This document shows positions 18,104-27,028 of a DNA stretch of 64,000 nucleotides, piece after piece (positions within the stretch are counted from its first letter, which is position 1; each line of letters opens with the position of its first letter). Source of the stretch: Vibrio metoecus (GTDB lineage Bacteria; Pseudomonadota; Gammaproteobacteria; Enterobacterales; Vibrionaceae); the NCBI RefSeq assembly GCF_009665255.1, contig NZ_CP035686.1, forward strand, positions 62,001 through 126,000, in the 5' to 3' direction. Both the position numbers and the translations under genes were made by a program. The notes beneath the pieces are model-generated. The model was not told the origin of the DNA. It saw only the letters and a program-made list of their open reading frames with translations, and did not search any database.

Positions 18104-18353
18104 CATTTCAGCGAGCTGGTCGATCCTATGAGATAAATGGAAAAAAACAGTGGTGCAACTGTTTGAGTAATAAGAGGAATCATCTCGGAGAAAAAAGATC
18201 GTAAAAAAGATCATTTTTTTATGAACCTTTTGCTTAGAGCTCTGTCTATTACTGTACCACTGCTTTTTCTTAGAAGACTCTAAGAAGGCCCTAAATCTGT
18301 ACTAGGTTTAGGGCTTTTTTCTTTTCTGCGTAGCAGAAAGTTTAATTCGGGTT
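18104..18353 (+). other. Structured gap after argH, possible small RNA or long 3' UTR
   Basis: No coding frame is supported. The last third carries two successive hairpins: TTCTTAGA/TCTAAGAA at 18267-18286, then a terminator stem. This is longer than a terminator region needs to be, but I do not recognise a known small RNA and see no clear promoter. Confidence 0.4.
18288..18320 (+). terminator. Terminator downstream of argH
   Basis: GCCCTAAA and TTTAGGGC form the stem, and six T follow directly. It ends the argH transcript, or any RNA made in the gap. Confidence 0.88.
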
Positions 18354-18608
18354 CTAATCCTCTTTTCCTTGTCGTTTACGCCAAGGCAAGATCACGTACT
18401 TCATCCATAAATGCAGAAACAGTAAGCCGTTAAAGGCAAAGCCGGCGAAGATCAGGGTGATCGATTCAATACTGGTAGGATCGTCCTTAAAACCCCAGAA
18501 CCAAACGATCCAGACGACAACTGACAATACCGTGAGTTGATCCATACAGCGCTGGCAGCGGCCGATTTTTTGCCAAAACCAATGTTCGCTACAATCCCGA
18601 CAAGCCAT
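18354..18608 (-). CDS. Small membrane protein of the DUF3624 type
   Basis: The 84-residue protein starts with a cysteine-rich segment (CRDC followed by GRCQRCMDQ, a possible two-CxxC metal knuckle at about 3-25) and continues with two hydrophobic helices (about 30-46 and 51-70) and a basic C-terminus. I recognise it as the vibrio family DUF3624; its function is unknown. I start at the ATG at 18608 because AAGGTGG lies 6 bases upstream; a GTG nine bases further up is inside that site. It stands alone on the minus strand between argH and the Lpd-like gene. Confidence 0.75.
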   Translation of the reverse strand: MACRDCSEHWFWQKIGRCQRCMDQLTVLSVVVWIVWFWGFKDDPTSIESITLIFAGFAFNGLLFLHLWMKYVILPWRKRQGKED

Positions 18609-18756
18609 AAATGCCACCTTAAGTTAACCGAGCTCATTCCTAATTTGTTGGCTATGCCAAGCCGCTAGGGCATAGGGGAGTATAACGCACCAAAAGCACG
18701 ATGCATTCATTCCTCTCAACGGGTTTTGTGGTAAGCGCTGTGGATTGAACCCAACA

Positions 18757-18783
18757 GAAAAGCCTGACGTTGAAGTCAGGCTT
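18757..18783 (-). terminator. Terminator after the Lpd-like gene
   Basis: AAGCCTGAC and GTCAGGCTT form a 9-base stem with a short loop; read on the minus strand it runs into TTTTCTGTT. It lies about 95 bases past the stop. Confidence 0.8.
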
Positions 18784-18877
18784 GGTCTTTTATGCTCACT
18801 AGGGTTAGAACATTCGCTTATGCCTATCCCACTTAAAGCTGCAACTTAAAGCGGGAAGGGCTTTGGACTATGGTAAA

Positions 18878-20332
18878 TTAACAGCCGGGGCCACAATCCA
18901 AACAGTGTTTTATCATTTCTGGACCAAGATGCAGTTTCGCATTCAGGTCACGCAGAGCAGTGCGTACCCCTTCCTCAATCACCGGATGGTAGAAAGGCAT
19001 ATCGAGCATTTGCGAAATAGTCATTTGGTTTTGGTGCGCCCAAGCCAGTAAGTGTGCTAAATGCTCGACATTCGGTCCCATCATTTCAGCACCAAGGAAA
19101 CGGCCTGTTCCTTGTTCACCATACACATGCAGTAAACCTTTGTTGCGTAACATCACCCGAGAACGGCCTTGGTTTTCAAACGACACTTCACCTACGGCAA
19201 AGCAGCCACAGTTACCCAGACGCTGGGTCAGCTGCTTATAGGTTTCTCCAACCATGGCAATTTGTGGGTCAGAAAACACAGCAGAAATTGCTGAACGGCG
19301 CAAACCAGCGCGAATATCTGGGAAGCGGCCAGCGTTATCACCCGCAATACGACCTTGGTCAGCGGCTTCATGCAGCAGCGGGATTTGGTTGCTGGCATCG
19401 CCTGCGATAAAAATCGAAGGTACCGAGGTTTGCAATGTGTAGTGATCCGCTTTGGGTACACCACGTTCATCCAGTGCAACATCGGTATTTTCCAGTGCTA
19501 GCTTATCAACGTTTGGACGACGACCTGTCGCTGCAAGCACATAATCCACGATGAAGTTTTCTAGTTCACCTTGCTGGTTGATAAATTGGATTTCCACTTT
19601 ATTACCATCAATACGTTTCATGCTTTCGACTTTGACGTCTGCATCAAGATAAAACTCTTGTTGGAAAGCACGATTCGCGTAAGCCATGACGTCAGGATCA
19701 GTGAGTGGTCCCACTTGACCGCCTAAGCCAAACACTTTCACTTTCACCCCTAAACGATGCAGGGATTGGCCAAGCTCTAAACCGATCACACCCGGACCAA
19801 ACACAGCGACCGCTTGTGGTAGGTCATCCCACTCAAAGACGTCATCGTTGACCACAAGGCGATCGCCGAGCTCATTCCATACTGCTGGATAAGCAGGGCG
19901 AGAACCCGTCGCAATCACGATACGTTTGGCATGAATACGCGTGTGATCATCCACTTGCAGCGTATGGTTATCGATAAACTTCGCGTAGCCCGTAATTTTG
20001 TCTTGTTCAGGAATTGAATCCACCCCTTCCAGTACAAAACCGACAAAGCGATCACGCTCGCGTTTGACGCGATCCATCACTTCACGACCATTAATCACAA
20101 TTTCACCTTGTGGGTAAACACCAAAGCCCGGAGCTTTTTCAATTTGGTGTACGCTTTCTGCCGCGGCGATCAATAGTTTGGAGGGCATACAACCCACACG
20201 CGCACAGGTGGTGCCGTAAGGGCCGCCTTCAATCATGACGACACTCTGAGTGTAAGCTTTCGCTGCACGATAAGCGCCAAGGCCAGCAGTACCACCGCCG
20301 ATTACGGCGACATCAACGTGAATCTGTTTCAT
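18878..20332 (-). CDS. Dihydrolipoamide dehydrogenase-like flavoprotein disulfide reductase with cysteine-rich tail
   Basis: This 484-residue protein belongs to the pyridine nucleotide-disulfide oxidoreductases: FAD motif GGGTAG at 12-17, redox disulfide Cys43/Cys48 in TTCARVGCMPSK, NAD-binding segment FGPGVIGLELGQSL, and the C-terminal His-Pro...Glu dyad in FYHPVIEEG. It is not the Lpd of pyruvate dehydrogenase: no acyltransferase genes are near, and the CxxxxC differs from the usual CLNVGC. Unusually, the C-terminus carries three cysteines, Cys477, Cys480 and Cys484. The gene lies 71 bases behind the Prx-glutaredoxin gene on the same strand, facing oxyR, so a role in peroxide or thiol stress is likely. 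Its substrate is unknown. Confidence 0.8.
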   Translation of the reverse strand: MKQIHVDVAVIGGGTAGLGAYRAAKAYTQSVVMIEGGPYGTTCARVGCMPSKLLIAAAESVHQIEKAPGFGVYPQGEIVINGREVMDRVKRERDRFVGFVLEGVDSIPEQDKITGYAKFIDNHTLQVDDHTRIHAKRIVIATGSRPAYPAVWNELGDRLVVNDDVFEWDDLPQAVAVFGPGVIGLELGQSLHRLGVKVKVFGLGGQVGPLTDPDVMAYANRAFQQEFYLDADVKVESMKRIDGNKVEIQFINQQGELENFIVDYVLAATGRRPNVDKLALENTDVALDERGVPKADHYTLQTSVPSIFIAGDASNQIPLLHEAADQGRIAGDNAGRFPDIRAGLRRSAISAVFSDPQIAMVGETYKQLTQRLGNCGCFAVGEVSFENQGRSRVMLRNKGLLHVYGEQGTGRFLGAEMMGPNVEHLAHLLAWAHQNQMTISQMLDMPFYHPVIEEGVRTALRDLNAKLHLGPEMIKHCLDCGPGC

Positions 20333-20403
20333 TAAGGATCCTCAATCGGTTTGTTCTCAGTCTGAAAGGGCAGTTTTAGGCTCCCATGTGGGAGCCCAGA
20401 AAC

Positions 20404-21135
20404 TTATTGATTTAGGTAGACTTCTAAGTCGTCGCTGCCACCAATGTGTTTACCACCGATAAACACTTGCGGCACCGTAGTACGGCCTGAAACAGCTCGT
20501 AGACTCACTGTGGTGGCGTCTTTACCTAAAATTAGCTCTTCATACTGTAGACCGGCATCAATCAGTGCTTGTTTCGCCTTGGCACAATAAGGACAGCCAG
20601 GCTTAGTAAAAATAGTCACTGATTCTTGCACCTTGTATTGAGGGGCAATGTATTTGAGCATGGTATCGGCGTCCGATACTTTGAACGGGTCGCCCGGCTC
20701 ATTCGGTTCGATAAACATTTTTTCTACCACACCGTCTTTAACCAGCATGCTGTAGCGCCATGAGCGTTTACCAAAGCCAAGGTCATTTTTATCCACCAAC
20801 ATGCCCATACCATCGGTAAATTCACCATTACCATCAGGAATGAAGGTGATGTTGTCGGCGTTTTGGTCATCTTTCCAAGCATTCATCACGAAAGTATCGT
20901 TGACCGATACGCACAGAATGCTGTCGACACCATGCTCCTTAAATACTGGGAACAGCTCGTTGTAGCGCGGTAGGTGAGTGGATGAACAGGTTGGAGTAAA
21001 TGCACCCGGCAAGCTAAATACGATAACGGTTTTGCCTTTGAACAGTTCATCGGTAGTGACATTCACCCAAGCGTCACCTTGGCGAGTTGGGAAAGTAACT
21101 TGTGGAATGGTGTGACCTTCTTTAGATGTAAACAT
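20404..21135 (-). CDS. Peroxiredoxin 5-glutaredoxin fusion (hybrid Prx5)
   Basis: A two-domain peroxidase of 243 residues. The N-terminal Prx5 domain (1-160) has peroxidatic Cys50 in PGAFTPTCSSTHLP; the C-terminal glutaredoxin domain (about 170-243) has the CPYC redox motif at 181-184 and the TVPQVFIGGKHIGG glutathione-binding segment. The H. influenzae homologue uses glutathione to reduce peroxides, the glutaredoxin recycling the Prx. It is transcribed divergently from oxyR with an OxyR-like site between them, and is followed by the Lpd-like gene, so the three form a peroxide-defence cluster. Confidence 0.93.
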   Translation of the reverse strand: MFTSKEGHTIPQVTFPTRQGDAWVNVTTDELFKGKTVIVFSLPGAFTPTCSSTHLPRYNELFPVFKEHGVDSILCVSVNDTFVMNAWKDDQNADNITFIPDGNGEFTDGMGMLVDKNDLGFGKRSWRYSMLVKDGVVEKMFIEPNEPGDPFKVSDADTMLKYIAPQYKVQESVTIFTKPGCPYCAKAKQALIDAGLQYEELILGKDATTVSLRAVSGRTTVPQVFIGGKHIGGSDDLEVYLNQ

Positions 21136-21218
21136 TTTTATGCCTCATTCGTAATAGGTAATTTAGATTCAATGAGATGTGCTCTCTTGTTGCTGGCTAT
21201 TGTTAAAGAAATTCTTTG

Positions 21219-21264
21219 ATAGCTCTAATCGTTTAATGCTATGGTTTTGATAGATGCATTCTAT
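21219..21264. promoter_or_regulatory. Candidate OxyR-binding region between prx-grx and oxyR
   Basis: The stretch contains ATAG-N7-CTAT at 21250-21264, a match to one OxyR operator half, and a further ATAGCTCTAAT at 21219-21229 in which the inner T and A positions also fit. Position between oxyR and a peroxidase gene supports OxyR control of both. Spacing to a full four-element operator is imperfect. Confidence 0.6.
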
Positions 21265-21275
21265 CTAGGTGAACC

Positions 21276-22169
21276 ATGAACATTCGTGATTTTGAATACT
21301 TGGTCGCGTTAGCCGATCACAAGCATTTTCGTAAAGCGGCAGAGGCGTGCTTTGTCAGCCAGCCAACACTCAGTGGCCAGATCCGCAAGTTGGAAGATGA
21401 GATAGGAACAACCTTACTTGAACGCAGTAGCCGCCGAGTTCTGTTTACCGAAGCTGGACTACAACTGGTTGATCAAGCAAAGAAAATTCTTTCTGAGGTG
21501 AAAACATTCAAAGATATGGCCAACCAGCAAACCGGAGCCATGACTGGGCCTTTACATATCGGTTTTATTCCAACGTTAGGACCTTATTTGCTGCCTCGGA
21601 TTATCCCAACACTGAAAGAACGTTTTCCTGAGTTGGAGCTTTATCTGCATGAAGCGCAGACCAGCCAATTAGTGCGTCAACTTGAAGATGGCAAACTCGA
21701 TTGCTTGGTGCTCGCTTCGGTGGAAGAGACCGCGCCGTTTAAAGAAATAGAGCTGTATGATGAAGTGATGAGCATCGCAGTACCTTGCGATCATGCTTGG
21801 GCTGAGCGTGATGAAGTGGATATGCTGGAGCTGAAAGGTAAGACCGTATTAGCTTTAGGAGATGGGCATTGCCTGCGCGATCAAGCGTTAGGTTTTTGCT
21901 TTGCTGCGGGAGCGAAAGATGATGAACGCTTTAAAGCCACCAGTTTGGAAACTTTGCGTAATATGGTGGCGGCGGGAGCCGGTATTACGTTACTGCCGCA
22001 GCTAGCATTGCCTGAAGACAAGAAAAAAGATGGAGTGTGCTATTTGCGTGCGGTGAATCCCATTCCATCACGTCGCTTGGTGTTGGTCTATCGTCCCGGA
22101 TCGCCTTTGCGTCAACGCTTCGAGCAATTAGCTTCGGTGATCAAACAGCGTTTGCAACAAGCTCATTGA
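21276..22169 (+). CDS. oxyR: OxyR, hydrogen peroxide-sensing LysR-type regulator
   Basis: OxyR activates peroxide-defence genes when H2O2 forms an intramolecular disulfide. The protein has the LysR helix-turn-helix (about 1-60: DFEYLVALADHKHFRKAA) and the redox pair Cys199 and Cys208 in GHCLRDQALGFC, at the same numbers as in E. coli. Length 297 is near the usual 305. It is divergent from the Prx-glutaredoxin gene and followed by a strong terminator. Other vibrios carry a second OxyR-like gene, but the cysteine pair makes this the true sensor type. Confidence 0.96.
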   Translation: MNIRDFEYLVALADHKHFRKAAEACFVSQPTLSGQIRKLEDEIGTTLLERSSRRVLFTEAGLQLVDQAKKILSEVKTFKDMANQQTGAMTGPLHIGFIPTLGPYLLPRIIPTLKERFPELELYLHEAQTSQLVRQLEDGKLDCLVLASVEETAPFKEIELYDEVMSIAVPCDHAWAERDEVDMLELKGKTVLALGDGHCLRDQALGFCFAAGAKDDERFKATSLETLRNMVAAGAGITLLPQLALPEDKKKDGVCYLRAVNPIPSRRLVLVYRPGSPLRQRFEQLASVIKQRLQQAH

Positions 22170-22183
22170 GCGAAATAGAAGAC

Positions 22184-22226
22184 AAAAAAAGAGGCTGCAT
22201 AGTATGTATATCAGCCTCTTTTTTTT
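22184..22226. terminator. Bidirectional terminator between oxyR and mrcA
   Basis: Seven A and GAGGCTG pair with CAGCCTC and a run of T around a 14-base loop. The genes converge, so it probably serves both. Confidence 0.92.
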
Positions 22227-22242
22227 ATTGGTTTACGTGAAA

Positions 22243-24719
22243 CTAGAACAGCTCTTCACCTGAGCTGGATGAATAAATCGATTCATTCACATGCTCACTG
22301 ACGTATTCTGTAGGTTCAGTCCCCGCTTCGAAATATTCGAACATAGAACTCGAATCTAATTTGTTGGTGAGGAGACCTGAATCACGATCGATTCGGACAC
22401 GCACAATATTGTCTGGCACGACTTTCTCTTGCACCGGAACGCCGTCTAAGGCGAGTGACATAAACTCAACCCAAGCTGGGAGTGCGGTTTTACCACCCGA
22501 CTCCGCACCAGAAACATCATCTTCGATATTTGGATTGGGCGCTGTTTTACCTAAGTTACGGCTGTGATCATCAAAACCGACCCATGTTACGCCGACGATA
22601 CCCGGGCCATAGCCGTTGTACCACGCATCTTTAGAATCGTTGGTGGTACCGGTTTTACCGCCGATATCACGACGTTTAAGTGCTTGTGCGCGCCAGCCTG
22701 TACCATTCCAGCCAGTACCAGCCCCCATTCGCCACCGCCCCATATGTTGCTGTACAGCATTTCTCGAACTAAAAACGCGTTTTGTTCGGAAATGACTTTC
22801 GGTGCATACGGGCTTGCTGCATCTTGTTCAGCAAATTCGTTCAGTTCAGAAGTGCATTGGCTATGGCAAACCACTTTCGGCGTAGCACTAAATTCGATTT
22901 TACCAAATGGATCTTCAACGCGACTAATGTAGAACGGTTCAACGTAGTAACCATTATTGGCAAACACTGAAAACCCTTGTGCGACTTTGACTGGCGTTAA
23001 ACTACCGGCACCTAGCGCAATAGTTTCAGAGCGGGGGAGCTGCTCTAAGTCAAAGCCAAAGCGAGTTAAGTATTCGCGAGTTTCATCCAAGCCAACTTCG
23101 CGGAGAACACGTACCGCCATTACGTTTTTGGATTGGGCTAAGCCAATTCTCAGGCGTGTTGGGCCGGTATACGTTGGTGGCGAGTTCTTTGGTCGCCACG
23201 CAGTGCCTTGGCTTTCATCCCACTGGTTGATCGGCGCATCGTTGATCAGTGTTGCTAACGTCATCCCTTTATTGAGGGCGGCGGAATAGATAAACGGCTT
23301 GATACTTGAACCCACCTGACGAACCGATTGGGTGGCACGGTTAAACTTGTTGTGCACGAAGTTAAAACCACCGACCAGCGCTAATATTGCACCATTATCC
23401 GGATTCATTGCGATAAACGCTGTGTTGGCATTGGGAACCTGACTGAGCTTCCAGCCATTTAAGGGGGTATCTCCCGTGCGTGGACGAACCCAAATTTGTT
23501 GCCCAGCGGCTAAGAATTCAGTGGCACTTTTCGGCAGAGGTCCTTGGCGGTCGTCATTAATAAAGCGGCGCGCCCAGTTAATATCTTCCCAAGCTAGGGT
23601 TTGTTCGCCATAGCTTTTTACCCAAACTTGTGCAGATTTATCGTGAACTGCAAGCACGACAGCTGGGAACATGTCGCCGTAAGTGGGTTCATTACTTAAG
23701 TAATTCGTGAGTTGTGAGCTGCCCCACGCTGGCTGATTTGCTTTCCACAGCTCTTTCTCTGCACCGCGATAACCGTGGCGTTCATCGTAAGCCAGTAGGT
23801 TATTCACCGCAGCTTGGTTAGCGGCTTTCTGTAACTTGGATTCAACCGTGGTATAGACATTCATACCTGAGGTATAAGCGGCTTCTTCGCCATAACGCTC
23901 GACCATCCAAGCACGAGCAATTTCTGCTACATAAGGGGCGTTCAGCTCAATTTCGGCACCATGGTATTTTGAGATGACAGGTTCAGCACGTGCAGCGTCG
24001 TATTCGGCTTGGGTGATGTATTTCTCATCGCGCATACGCAGTAACACCACGTTGCGACGGTTCGTTGCACGTTCTACCGAATAAATAGGGTTCATGGTGG
24101 AAGGCGCTTTCGGCAGACCTGCAATCAGAGCAATTTCACCTAAAGTGAGATCTTTGACTTCCTTACCAAAATAGGCTTGAGCGGCTGCGCCCACGCCATA
24201 AGAACGGTAACCGAGGTAAATTTTGTTGAGGTAAAGTTCTAGGATTTCTTGTTTGCTGAGCAGCTCTTCAATATGGATCGCAATGAAAATTTCTTTAATT
24301 TTCCGCATCACTTTCTTCTCGTTAGAGAGGAAAAAGTTACGCGCTAGCTGCTGAGTAATGGTACTCGCACCTTGAGAAGCACTTCCTGATGCGACTACGG
24401 CAAATGCCGCACGAGTGATACCAATCGGATCAAATCCGTAGTGCTCATAGAAGCGAGAATCCTCGGTAGCAATTACCGCTTCAATTAACTCTTTGGGCAT
24501 CTCTTCCAGTTTGAGAGGAATACGGCGCTTCTCCCCAAATTGGGCGATGAGCTTGCCATCTTGACTGAAGACTTGCATCGGAGTTTGTAACTGGACGTCA
24601 CGTAGAGTGGCGACATCTGGCAATTCTGATTTCACATAAAAATAGAAACCAAAGATTGTTGTGACTCCAAGAATAATGCAAATCAATGAAAATACTAATA
24701 AACGCTTTATGAACTTCAC
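22243..24719 (-). pseudogene. mrcA: Penicillin-binding protein 1A, reading frame broken by a one-base frameshift
   Basis: PBP1A is the bifunctional peptidoglycan glycosyltransferase-transpeptidase of the inner membrane. The first frame (from 24719) gives the membrane anchor, the glycosyltransferase domain (ATEDSRFYEHYG and QGASTITQQLARN) and the transpeptidase SSIKPFIYS with its active serine. At a run of five C (22722-22726, G on the coding strand) the frame shifts; GKTGTTNDSKDAW and the rest continue in another frame to 22243. One extra G would restore a normal protein of about 825 residues. I start at the GTG at 24719, preceded by AGGGA; a GTG at 24749 is less likely. Either an assembly error or a true lesion; the sequence cannot tell. 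Confidence 0.85.
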
Positions 24720-24860
24720 CGGAGAATCCCTGTTTAGTTGAGGCTGCACTAATGCAAACCCTTGTACTCTAGGCTAAAACCTTAGCTCGCAAAATATCAT
24801 CTGCTTATTTACTGAGAAATAGGCATGTCGAGCTGAAACTCTTTACTGGAGCTTAGCCTC

Positions 24861-25877
24861 ATGGGTAAATCATTAGTTACGGGTATTGATATCGGCCACC
24901 ACAGCATTAAAGCCGTGGTGCTCAAACCTATGGGCGACACCTATGCGCTTATGGGGTATGAGGAGTTGCTCGTTACCGCTGATATTTTCACCGATAATCA
25001 CACGCTCGATTATCAGAAAATTGTAAAGAAACTCAAAGAACTAAAAAAGGGGTTGCCTCTATTTAGTCAGAAAGTCGCGATTGCAATCCCGGATAACGCG
25101 GTAATTAGCAAAGTATTACAAATAGATAGCGATCTTGAGCTGCGAGAGCAGGAGTTCGCTATTTATCAGGCTTTTTCTCATCAATCTCCATTTCCCGTTG
25201 AAGATCTTAGCCTTGATTTCGTCAAAGTGGCGGAAAAAAATCTTGCACGCAGTAGTACGACGACGTTTCAAGTCTATGCCACCAAGAAAGAAGTGGTTGA
25301 AAGCCGCTTGCAAGCCAGTAGGAAAGCAGGTTTTGAGCCGATCTTAATGGATGTGCAAGTACACAGTTTGCTTCATTTGTGGCAGTTGGCTAGCCGCGCG
25401 TATCGCCGTGCTGACTGGATGCTAATTGATATTGGACACACACAAAGCTCTTTGTGCCTGGATTTTCCAGACAAAATGCCTTTTTACAAAGATGTGCCAC
25501 TAGGAACTCGATTGGTCGATTTAGAATCTGCCAACATATCCATGCTCAATCCTCCCCAATTGCAGGACTCATCGCAGCGTTTTATCAATGAATTGGTGGA
25601 TAAAGTGGCGCGTCAAATCCAACTGTTTACGTCGGTGCATGGAGCACAAAGCCTCAATGGTTTGTGGCTATCAGGCGGTGGTGCGGCGATGGAAGGATTG
25701 CCAGAAGCGTTGTCCCAGCGTTTATCTTTGCCTTGTGAAGTGTTGAATCCTTTTGCGTTGTTCAAAATGCAGGTCTCAAAACGTAAACGCCAAGTCGTTG
25801 ATGGCCAACGTTTTAGCACTGCTGCAGGACTCGCTTTGCGTGGTTTAGCATGGTTGGAGAGTGAACATGCTGCATAA
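24861..25877 (+). CDS. pilM: Type IV pilus inner-membrane platform protein PilM
   Basis: PilM is an actin-like cytoplasmic protein that binds the N-terminus of PilN and links the pilus motor to the alignment complex. The 338 residues start with the nucleotide-binding VTGIDIGHHSIKAV and include LIDIGHTQSSLCLD and LSGGGAAMEGLPEAL, the phosphate and adenosine motifs of the FtsA/PilM fold. First gene of pilMNOPQ, divergent from mrcA, with overlapping downstream genes. In V. cholerae this set serves the chitin-regulated competence pilus. Confidence 0.95.
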   Translation: MGKSLVTGIDIGHHSIKAVVLKPMGDTYALMGYEELLVTADIFTDNHTLDYQKIVKKLKELKKGLPLFSQKVAIAIPDNAVISKVLQIDSDLELREQEFAIYQAFSHQSPFPVEDLSLDFVKVAEKNLARSSTTTFQVYATKKEVVESRLQASRKAGFEPILMDVQVHSLLHLWQLASRAYRRADWMLIDIGHTQSSLCLDFPDKMPFYKDVPLGTRLVDLESANISMLNPPQLQDSSQRFINELVDKVARQIQLFTSVHGAQSLNGLWLSGGGAAMEGLPEALSQRLSLPCEVLNPFALFKMQVSKRKRQVVDGQRFSTAAGLALRGLAWLESEHAA

Positions 25878-26445
25878 CGTTAACTTATTGCCATGGCGAG
25901 ATGAGCGGCGCGAAGCGCATAAACGGCGCTTTCTGGGGCTTGTGGTTTTGGGCGTGTTGTTGGCGGTACTGATGCAGTTTGGTGCTGGAGAATATTTAAG
26001 TGGTCAGGTCGCGCAACAACAGGAACGGATTGGTTATTTGAAACAACACATCTTTTCGTTGGATCAGCAAATCGCCAAACTCAAGGTGACGGAAGAGGAA
26101 CACAAGGCATTGTTGACTCGCTTGAATGTTGTTGAGCAGCTACAGCAAAAACGCAATAAAACCACGGACTTCATGAATCAGATGCCAATGCTGATCCCTG
26201 AAGGCGTGTACGTCGATAAGATCAAAATGAATGGGCATGAAATCGAGATAACGGGGATCAGTGACTCTACAGCTCGCTTAGCGACCATGCTCGACAACTT
26301 AGAAAAATCCCCCAAGCTCAGTGACGTAGAGATGCATGAAATTGTCTCGGGTAACAAACGCTTTGGTAAGCAATTTCAGAGCTTCAAGGTTTCCTTTCAG
26401 TTCTTGAGGTCAGACTCGACACAAGGTGGGGCGAACAATGGCTAG
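25867..26445 (+). CDS. pilN: Type IV pilus assembly protein PilN
   Basis: PilN is a bitopic inner-membrane protein that pairs with PilO and PilP in the alignment subcomplex. It begins with MLHNVNLLPWRDERR, the conserved PilM-binding motif, then one membrane helix (about 24-42), a coiled coil (to about 100) and a ferredoxin-like periplasmic domain. I start at the ATG at 25867, preceded by GGAG; it overlaps the pilM end by 11 bases. An upstream in-frame GTG at 25861 would add only two residues. Confidence 0.94.
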   Translation: MLHNVNLLPWRDERREAHKRRFLGLVVLGVLLAVLMQFGAGEYLSGQVAQQQERIGYLKQHIFSLDQQIAKLKVTEEEHKALLTRLNVVEQLQQKRNKTTDFMNQMPMLIPEGVYVDKIKMNGHEIEITGISDSTARLATMLDNLEKSPKLSDVEMHEIVSGNKRFGKQFQSFKVSFQFLRSDSTQGGANNG

Positions 26446-27028
26446 TTTTCAAGAGTTAGAACTGGACGAAATGGCAGAATGGCCGGTGTTACCCCAATTG
26501 CTGGTGATCTTGCTGCTGATGCTATTGGTGCAAGGCGCAGGATACTGGTTTTATCTGATGCCCAAACAAGATGAGATCGCAGCACTCAAGCAGGAGGAAG
26601 AAACCGTCAAAGCCACGTTACGCATCAAAGCAAACAAAGTGGCTGCTTTGCCGCAGATCCAAGCTCAATTGGATGAATTGAACGAGCGCTACGATTTTTT
26701 ACTACGCCAACTGCCTGTGCAAAAAGAGCTAGCCAGTATGCTGGCATCAGTAAACCAACTTGGTCTGGATAATTCACTGACATTTACTCGGATTGATTGG
26801 GGGGAGCGTCAAGCTCAAGAGTTTTTGTATCGCCTTCCACTCAATATTGAACTGACCGGGAATTACCACGATATCGGAGATTTCTCTGAGGCAATCGCGA
26901 AGTTACCGCGCATTATCAACTTCGATGACATCGATTGGCAGCGGGTCAGCCAAGAAAGTAGCACGCTGCATTTTCGGGTAAAAGCTTACACCTATCAGTT
27001 TAAGCAGGAGGTGGAAGATGAAAAATAA
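26438..27028 (+). CDS. pilO: Type IV pilus assembly protein PilO
   Basis: PilO forms a heterodimer with PilN through coiled coil and periplasmic domain. It has a short cytoplasmic N-terminus (FQELELDEMAEWPVLPQ), one membrane helix (about 25-43), a coiled coil and a periplasmic fold. I chose the ATG at 26438, which follows GGTGGGG and overlaps the pilN stop by 8 bases; a GTG at 26426 is the alternative. 196 residues, usual for the family. Confidence 0.93.
   Translation: MASFQELELDEMAEWPVLPQLLVILLLMLLVQGAGYWFYLMPKQDEIAALKQEEETVKATLRIKANKVAALPQIQAQLDELNERYDFLLRQLPVQKELASMLASVNQLGLDNSLTFTRIDWGERQAQEFLYRLPLNIELTGNYHDIGDFSEAIAKLPRIINFDDIDWQRVSQESSTLHFRVKAYTYQFKQEVEDEK

Noticed and set aside
18878..20332. 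Call as the housekeeping lpd or as soluble transhydrogenase sthA
   Set aside because: No acyltransferase genes are adjacent, the redox motif CARVGC differs from Lpd, and SthA lacks the redox cysteines seen here.
22243..22743. Separate small protein gene downstream of mrcA
   Set aside because: It begins inside PBP1A sequence and continues the transpeptidase domain, so it is the second half of the frameshifted gene.
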